Shown: piece after piece, positions 1 to 6,424 of the stretch
Numbering within the stretch: position 1 is the first letter of the stretch
Layout of the letters: the number at the start of each line of letters is the position of its first letter
Assembly: GCA_018882545.1 (NCBI GenBank)
Contig: VERS01000134.1
Coordinates: forward strand, 1 to 6,424
Direction: 5' to 3'
DNA from: Mycobacterium sp.
GTDB lineage: Bacteria; Actinomycetota; Actinomycetes; Mycobacteriales; Mycobacteriaceae
Length of the DNA stretch: 6,424 bases
The notes under the pieces: generated by a model
What the model was told of the DNA's origin: nothing
Databases searched by the model: none
The model's input: only the letters and a program-made list of their open reading frames with translations
Position numbers and translations under genes: made by a program

Positions 1-458
1 GTGATACTGCCGGTGAAGCGCGGTTTCTGATCCGGGCTGGCGGCCTCGCCCAGCAGATGGTCGAGGATCATCGCCGAAACCCCGCCGTGAACGTGACCGG
101 GCGGCCCCTCGTAGGCCGCACCGAGGTGGAAGTCGGCCCGGACCCGGCCCGATCCATCGCGCTGGGTCACCACCGGCGGGGCCAGAGCGTTGCGGAGCCC
201 GATGACGGCGTTGCCCCAACTCAGCCCGCGGCCGTCGGTGCCCACCCGCACGCCGAACGCACCGGGTAGCTGTCGCTCGCGCAGCCTGGCCACGGCGGCG
301 TCGATGTCCCGCCGCACCCCGGCGATGGTTTCGGCGTCTGCTTCGGTGCGGATAGTCGCGTCCACCAGGGCCCGTACCGACTGCGCAAGCGGCTCGTAGA
401 TTCCGCGTAAGCGAGCGACGTCCTGCGCCGACCAGTCCTCGGCGGTGAACTCCAGCAC
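1..458 (-). CDS. PaaI-like hotdog-fold thioesterase, partial (3' end beyond window)
   Basis: Reading the minus strand from a GTG at 458 gives 152 uninterrupted codons running off the left edge. Residues 1-65 are a charged, probably helical N-terminal segment (VLEFTAEDWSAQDVARLRGI onward). Then follow RNALAPP (89-95) and the hotdog signature YEGPPGHVHGGVSAMILDHL (116-135), with the His124-Gly-Gly turn and Asp133 where PaaI/4HBT thioesterases place their active-site residues, and FTGSI at the cut edge. The family hydrolyses acyl-CoA thioesters in the cytoplasm; the substrate here cannot be told. There is no ATG in this frame. GTG 458 has no clear Shine-Dalgarno sequence, and an in-frame GTG at 500 would add 14 residues and overlap the divergent GH13 start. 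The ATG at 466 lies in a different frame and yields a protein without family motifs. The family call is firm, the start uncertain. Confidence 0.82.
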   Translation of the reverse strand, partial: MLEFTAEDWSAQDVARLRGIYEPLAQSVRALVDATIRTEADAETIAGVRRDIDAAVARLRERQLPGAFGVRVGTDGRGLSWGNAVIGLRNALAPPVVTQRDGSGRVRADFHLGAAYEGPPGHVHGGVSAMILDHLLGEAASPDQKPRFTGSI

Positions 459-479
459 CCCTGCATCTAACCTGAGCCC

Positions 480-1790
480 ATGCCGGACTGGGTGAGCCAC
501 GCGATCTGGTGGCAGATCTACCCCCTCGGCTTCGTCGGCGCGTTCCCCGCCGACCAGCCGCCCGGCCCGGACGAGCACCGATTGGCCCGGCTGGTGGACT
601 GGTTGGATCACGCCATCGAACTCGGCGCATCCGGGGTGGCCCTGGGACCGGTCTTCGCCTCCCGCACACACGGCTACGACACCACCGACCACTACCGGAT
701 CGACCCGCGCCTGGGTGACGACGCCGACTTCGACCGGCTGGTCGAGGAGGCCCACCGGCGCGGCCTGCGGGTGCTGCTCGACGGCGTCTTCAACCACATC
801 GGAACCGAGTTCCCCCGCTACCGTCAGGCACTCGAGCACGGAGACGCCGAGGCCGCGCGGTGGTTCCGGGGCCGGCCCGGTCGCTTCCACACCTTCGAGG
901 GTCACGGCGACCTGATCACCCTGAATCACCGAAACCCCGCCGTCGTGGACTACACGGTAGAGGTGCTGAGCCACTGGCTGGCCCGCGGCGCCGACGGCTG
1001 GCGCCTGGATGCCGCCTACGCCGTGCCCGAGTCGTTCTGGGCGCAGGTGCTGCCCCGAGTCCGCGTCGAACACCCCGATGCCTGGTTTCTCGCCGAGGTG
1101 ATCCACGGTGACTACAGCGGATTCGTCGAGGCGAGCACCGCGGACTCAGTGACCCAGTACGAGTTGTGGAAGGCGATCTGGAGCAGCCTCAACGACGGCA
1201 ACTTCCACGAACTGGACTGGGCGTTGGAGCGCCACAACGGATTTCTGGACACCTTCAACCCGCTGACGTTCGTGGGCAACCACGACGTCACCCGGATCGC
1301 GAGCAAGTTGGAGCGGCCCGAGCATGTCGGCCACGCCCTGGTGGTGCTGTTCACCACCGGCGGGGTGCCCTGCATCTACGCGGGCGACGAATTCGGCTAT
1401 CGCGGGGTCAAGGAGGACCGGGCCGGCGGCGACGACGCGGTCCGGCCTGAGTTCGGCTCGCCGGCAACGGATCTGGGTGCTGACGCCCGTGATGTCCTGA
1501 ACCTGCACCGCTACCTGATCGGTCTTCGCCGCCGGAATCCGTGGCTGCATCGGGCGCGGACCACCCCGCTGCGGCTGGAGAACCGGTGCTACGTCTACCA
1601 GTCCCGCGCCGGCGAGGACGCTCTCATCGTCGCCCTCAATCTCGAGGACACCCCGATGCCGCTGGCGGTGGCCGACCTCACCGGTGGCCCCGCCGAGGTG
1701 CTGGCCGGGACGGGGGCACCACCGACGGCCGTGGTCGGCGCCGCCGAGGTCGCCCCGCACGGCTGGCTGATCCTCGCCGGCCGACGATAG
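480..1790 (+). CDS. GH13 alpha-amylase-family glycoside hydrolase
   Basis: The 436-residue protein has the ordered GH13 motifs: the N-terminal IWWQIYPLGF, HGYDTTDHYRIDP (64-76), region I DGVFNH (101-106), region II GWRLDAAY with nucleophile Asp177 and Arg175, region III FLAEVI with acid/base Glu206, region IV FVGNHDVTR with transition-state Asp269, and CIYAGDEFG (298-306). All three catalytic acids are present, so an active (beta/alpha)8-barrel acting on alpha-glucosidic bonds is expected. A short C-terminal beta domain occupies about 361-436. No signal peptide is seen, so it should be cytoplasmic, acting on glycogen, maltodextrin or trehalose-type alpha-glucans. It is shorter than typical maltases or trehalose synthases (500-600 residues) and I cannot assign a subfamily or exact substrate. 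ATG 480 is chosen because the conserved WWQIYP strand begins nine residues later; the Shine-Dalgarno sequence is weak. It diverges from the thioesterase across 21 bp. Confidence 0.93.
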   Translation: MPDWVSHAIWWQIYPLGFVGAFPADQPPGPDEHRLARLVDWLDHAIELGASGVALGPVFASRTHGYDTTDHYRIDPRLGDDADFDRLVEEAHRRGLRVLLDGVFNHIGTEFPRYRQALEHGDAEAARWFRGRPGRFHTFEGHGDLITLNHRNPAVVDYTVEVLSHWLARGADGWRLDAAYAVPESFWAQVLPRVRVEHPDAWFLAEVIHGDYSGFVEASTADSVTQYELWKAIWSSLNDGNFHELDWALERHNGFLDTFNPLTFVGNHDVTRIASKLERPEHVGHALVVLFTTGGVPCIYAGDEFGYRGVKEDRAGGDDAVRPEFGSPATDLGADARDVLNLHRYLIGLRRRNPWLHRARTTPLRLENRCYVYQSRAGEDALIVALNLEDTPMPLAVADLTGGPAEVLAGTGAPPTAVVGAAEVAPHGWLILAGRR

Positions 1791-1795
1791 GCCGG
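1777..1795. terminator. Hairpin at a convergent gene junction, possible bidirectional terminator
   Basis: CCGGCC (1777-1782) and GGCCGG (1790-1795) form a perfect 6-bp GC stem around a 7-nt loop that contains most of the GH13 stop codon. It lies 8 bp before the end of the convergent DUF1810 gene. There is no T-tract on either side, so a classical intrinsic terminator is not shown. GC-only hairpins at convergent junctions are common in mycobacteria and their role is debated. Confidence 0.3.
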
Positions 1796-1803
1796 GATGC
1801 CGG

Positions 1804-2241
1804 TCATTCACCGATCATGGTCAGCGTTCGCTCGCACGGCACCCCACCGTAGAAGCGGTCCAGCACGGCCTGGAACAACTGCCGGTCGGCATCGTCACCG
1901 GCCTGACCGAACAACGTCATCGACGAACGCAGTTTGAGCGCGTCGGTGGCACCCAGGATCAGCGTTATCGGCCCGGCATCCGGACTGTCACGCAGCAGCA
2001 GGGCGCACTCCCGCAGGCGCGGCCCCAGCACCGGATGGTCCAGGTAGGCCCGGGCCTCGGCCAACGAGGTGATGCCGAAATGAGCGGCTGTCGCGGTGCG
2101 GCCGAGTCCCGTCAGCTGGGGAAAGATGAACCACATCCAGTGCGAAGTCTTGCGACCCCGTCCCAGCTCACGAGTCACCTCGGGGTACACCCCGGACTGG
2201 GCGTCGACGAAACGCTGCAGGCTGTACGGGTCTGGCACCAT
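1804..2241 (-). CDS. DUF1810 family protein
   Basis: This small soluble protein of 145 residues matches the DUF1810 pattern along its whole length: DPYSLQRFVDAQ (4-15), GRKTSHWMWFIFPQL (29-43), FGITSLAEARAYLDHPVLGP (55-74), and DALKLRSSMTLF with Asp100, Lys103, Ser106 and Ser107. The family is widespread in bacteria, single-domain and about 140-150 residues long. Its biochemical function is not known to me and none is proposed. ATG 2241 is chosen because the family motif starts directly after it. An in-frame TTG at 2247 has a better placed purine stretch (GAGGG ending 5 nt upstream) and would add two residues. An ATG at 2310 would run into the divergent cyclase gene and add 23 residues without family similarity. 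There is no signal peptide or membrane segment. The gene is convergent with the GH13 gene and divergent from the cyclase gene. Confidence 0.88.
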   Translation of the reverse strand: MVPDPYSLQRFVDAQSGVYPEVTRELGRGRKTSHWMWFIFPQLTGLGRTATAAHFGITSLAEARAYLDHPVLGPRLRECALLLRDSPDAGPITLILGATDALKLRSSMTLFGQAGDDADRQLFQAVLDRFYGGVPCERTLTMIGE

Positions 2242-2300
2242 CGACAAGCTACCCTCGGCGTGTCCCAACCATCCAGCGAAGCAGCCAGCTAAGGACCTCG
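2242..2300. promoter_or_regulatory. Divergent intergenic region, DUF1810 gene / cyclase operon
   Basis: These 59 bp must hold, or overlap, the start signals of both flanking genes. On the plus strand TACCCT (2250-2255) fits the actinobacterial -10 pattern TANNNT and would put a transcript start near 2262, but no TTGACA-like -35 box sits upstream. AAGGA at 2291-2295 is a good Shine-Dalgarno sequence 5 nt before the cyclase ATG. On the minus strand no convincing -10 box is seen. No operator-like dyad was found. Confidence 0.3.
2291..2295 (+). promoter_or_regulatory. Ribosome binding site of the cyclase gene
   Basis: AAGGA lies 5 nt upstream of ATG 2301. This supports that start, which leaves a short basic N-terminus before the first membrane helix. 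Confidence 0.65.
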
Positions 2301-4486
2301 ATGTCGGCACCGCCGGAGACCGCCGCGGAAACAGATTCCCCGGACCATCCCCGGTCCGCGCTGGCCGAGCGGTTGCGGCGACGCCGGGCCAAACGCGGCC
2401 TGCTGGAGCGGGTCAGCATCCAATCCAAACTCATGCTGATGCTGCTGCTGATGAGCGTGCTGGCCACCGCCATCGCCGGCGGCATCGGCTTCCAGTCCGG
2501 CCGGTCCTCGCTGCGCGCCGCGGTGTTCGACCGCCTCACCAGCATCCGCGAGGCCCAGGCCCGGGTCCTCGAGATGGGACTCAGTGACATCTCCGGGGCG
2601 CTGGTCATCTTCTCCCGCGGCGAGACGGTGGCCGACGCCCTGACCGCGTTCAACTCCGCGTTCGACGACCTGGCCGACGCGACCGTGACCCCCGCCCAGA
2701 GCAAGGTGATCGCCGAGTACTACGACCAGCGCTTCAGCGGCGCCGACGACGGCAGGCTCGACGTCACCGCGCTGCTCCCGACCGCCAACGCGGCCAGATA
2801 CCTCCAGTCGGTCTACACCGTGGCCTACCCCGAGCGCGACGACGCCGTCCTTATCGACGACGCCAAAGACGGCAGCGCCTGGTCGGCAGCCAATGCCCGC
2901 TTCAACTCGTACTTCCGGGAGATCTCCACCCGGATGGGATTCCGGGACACCCTTCTGATCAACGCGCGCGGGGATGTCGTCTACACCGCTCACAAGGGTG
3001 TCGAACTGGGGACCAACGTCCTCACCGGGCCGTTCCGCGGCCAGAGCGCACTACCGGATGCGTTCCGGAAAGCGATGGCCTCCAACGACATCGACTACGT
3101 CGACACCACCGACTTCACCGAGTACCTGCCATCCGGCCAGCCGACCGCCTGGATGCTGGTACCGATCGGCGCGCCCGGACGGGCCATCGGGGTGATGGCA
3201 GTCGAGTACCCGGCCGCCATCATCAACGGGCTGATGACCGCCGACCGGCAATGGGAGCGGGTCGGGATGGGCGCCACCGGGGAAACCTTCCTGGTGGGCA
3301 AGGACAACCTGATGCGCTCGGACTCGCGGCTGTTCCTCCAAGATCCGGAGGACTACCGGGCCGACGTCATCGCCGCCGGAACCCCGGCGGAGGTCGCCGA
3401 CCGCGCGATCCGGCAGGGCACGACGGTCTTGATCCAGCCGGTCGGTACCAGGGCGACCGAAGCCGCCCAGCGCGGCGAGACCGGAACGCTCATCGCCACC
3501 GACTATCTCGGCCACCGCGCACTGCAGGCCTACGCCCCGCTCAACCTCAAAGGACTGGACTGGACGGTCATCGCCTCGGTGGACTCCGACGAGGCATTCG
3601 CTCCCGAGCGCAACTTCACCCTGCGACTCGTGCGTTCGACCGCGTTCATCATCTTCATCGCCTGCCTTGCCGCGATGCTGTGGGCCCGCCTGTTCGTCCG
3701 CCCCATCCGCAGGCTGGAGGTCGGCGCCGAGAAGATCAGCACCGGCGACTACGACGTCCAGCTACCGGTGGACTCCAACGACGAGTTCGGCGACCTCACC
3801 GAGGCGTTCAACGACATGAGCCGCAATCTGGCGATCAAGGACAAGCTGCTCGCCGAGCAACGCGCCGAGAACGACCGGCTGCTGCTGTCGCTGATGCCGG
3901 AGTCGGTGGTCCAGCGCTACCGCGACGGCGAGGAGACGATCGCCGAGGAGCACCAGGACGTGACGGTGATCTTCGCCCACCTCGTCGGCCTCGACGAGCT
4001 CTCCACCGAACTGGAGGCCGAGGAATCCCTGCAGCTGATCAACAAACTGGCCCGGCAGTTCGACGCGGCCGCCGAAAGCCACGGGATCGAGCCGGTGCGC
4101 AACACGCACAACGGTTATCTGGCCAGTTGCGGACTGACGGTCCCGCGGCTGGACAACATCCACCGGACGGTGGATTTCGCCGTCGAGATGCAGCACATCG
4201 TCGACCGGTTCAACGCTGAGAGCGGCCGCACGATACGGCTGCGGGCCGGCATCGACACCGGCTCGGTCACCAGCGGTCTGGTCGGCCGGGCCGGCCTGGT
4301 GTACGACCTGTGGGGCGGCGCGGTGAACCTGGCCTCGAAGATGCACGGCGACGCGTCGGGACCGGGCATCTACGTCAGCCAGGACGTCTACGAGGCCACC
4401 CGGGACACCGTGCGCTACTCCCCCGCGGGCAACATCGACATCGGCGACCGCCAGGAGCCGACCTGGAAGCTGGTCGAGGAGCGTTC

Positions 4487-4490
<4 letters not shown>
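2301..4490 (+). CDS. Membrane Cache-HAMP-class III nucleotide cyclase homologue, degenerate active site
   Basis: The 729-residue protein has a basic cytoplasmic N-terminus (RLRRRRAKRG), TM1 at about 43-64, a large extracytoplasmic region (65-440) with Cache-type motifs (LLINARGDVVYTAHKG at 218-233; GATGETFLVGKDNLMRSDSR at 324-343), TM2 at about 444-465, a HAMP domain (466-512), a signalling helix and cyclase transducer segment (512-552; LLLSLMPESVV) and a class III cyclase domain (553-715). Length, architecture and downstream partner resemble M. tuberculosis Rv2435c. In the cyclase domain the first metal Asp is His560 (FAHLVG, usually FADxVG), the second is Asn604, the substrate-specifying Lys is Arg600 and the transition-state Arg is Lys680. 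Asp669 (YDLWG) and Asn676 are kept. A canonical two-metal reaction is therefore unlikely. The domain may be a pseudo-cyclase, a regulatory module, or active only in a heterodimer. Its stop codon overlaps the channel start. Confidence 0.92.
4476..4481 (+). promoter_or_regulatory. Ribosome binding site that sets the channel start
   Basis: GAGGAG, inside the last codons of the cyclase gene, lies 5 nt before GTG 4487. It supports this start over the in-frame ATG at 4310, which would lie 180 bp inside the cyclase gene. The GTG shares GTGA with the cyclase stop, as expected for translational coupling. Confidence 0.75.

Positions 4491-6424
<1,934 letters not shown>

Noticed and set aside
221..466. 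ATG-initiated 81-codon minus-strand frame
   Set aside because: It is a shifted frame of the thioesterase gene. The frame beginning at GTG 458 carries the HGG hotdog motif and stays open to the window edge.
1146..2993. Long minus-strand frames at 1146-1811 and 2289-2993
   Set aside because: They lie opposite the conserved motifs of the GH13 and cyclase genes and encode Gly/Val/Arg-rich sequence without recognisable motifs.
3251..4219. A 322-codon plus-strand frame inside the cyclase gene
   Set aside because: It is an Arg/Pro/Gly-rich shifted reading of the same DNA. The cyclase frame carries HAMP and cyclase motifs throughout.
4310..4486. ATG start giving the channel 59 extra residues
   Set aside because: It would lie 180 bp inside the cyclase gene and add an Arg/Gly-rich segment out of character with the protein. 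GTG 4487 has GAGGAG at ideal spacing and overlaps the stop codon.

Overview
The window is a high-GC, tightly packed stretch of chromosome from an actinobacterium, almost certainly Mycobacterium/Mycolicibacterium. The best marker is the gene running off the right edge. It is an antigen 85 mycolyltransferase with the mature N-terminus [11 protein letters not shown], a protein found only in mycolic-acid-bearing bacteria. The cyclase and channel pair beside it matches, in order, domain layout and length, what I recall of M. tuberculosis Rv2435c and Rv2434c. No RNA genes, insertion sequences, phage genes or CRISPR repeats are visible.

Layout from left to right: (1) the 5' part of a PaaI-like hotdog thioesterase gene on the minus strand, cut by the left edge and without an ATG start; (2) a divergent, compact GH13 alpha-amylase-family glycoside hydrolase on the plus strand, 21 bp away; (3) a DUF1810 protein on the minus strand, convergent with the GH13 gene across 13 bp that lie next to a small hairpin; (4) after a 59-bp divergent gap, a two-gene plus-strand operon. 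Its first gene encodes a membrane-anchored protein with a Cache sensor, HAMP and class III nucleotide cyclase domain. Its second gene encodes an MscS-type channel fused to a cyclic-nucleotide-binding domain. The two overlap by the 4 bp GTGA. (5) After a 148-bp intergenic region containing an interrupted dyad, the 5' part of an antigen 85 gene most like fbpC.

The striking part is the cyclase-channel pair. The architecture reads as a ready-made circuit: an extracytoplasmic ligand sensor, a cyclic nucleotide signal, and a cyclic-nucleotide-gated channel. However, the residues that should do the chemistry are replaced at both ends. The cyclase domain lacks both metal-binding aspartates (His560 and Asn604 instead), has Arg600 for the usual Lys and Lys680 for the transition-state Arg. 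The channel's binding domain lacks the ribose-binding Glu (Gln403) and the phosphate-binding Arg (Val411). The reading frames, membrane segments, HAMP domain and translational coupling are intact, so this is not simple gene decay. The inference is that sensor and channel may communicate by contact or by an unconventional ligand rather than by textbook cAMP synthesis and binding.

The thioesterase, GH13 and DUF1810 genes look like ordinary housekeeping or accessory metabolism and show no clear link to the operon. The antigen 85 gene has room for its own promoter.
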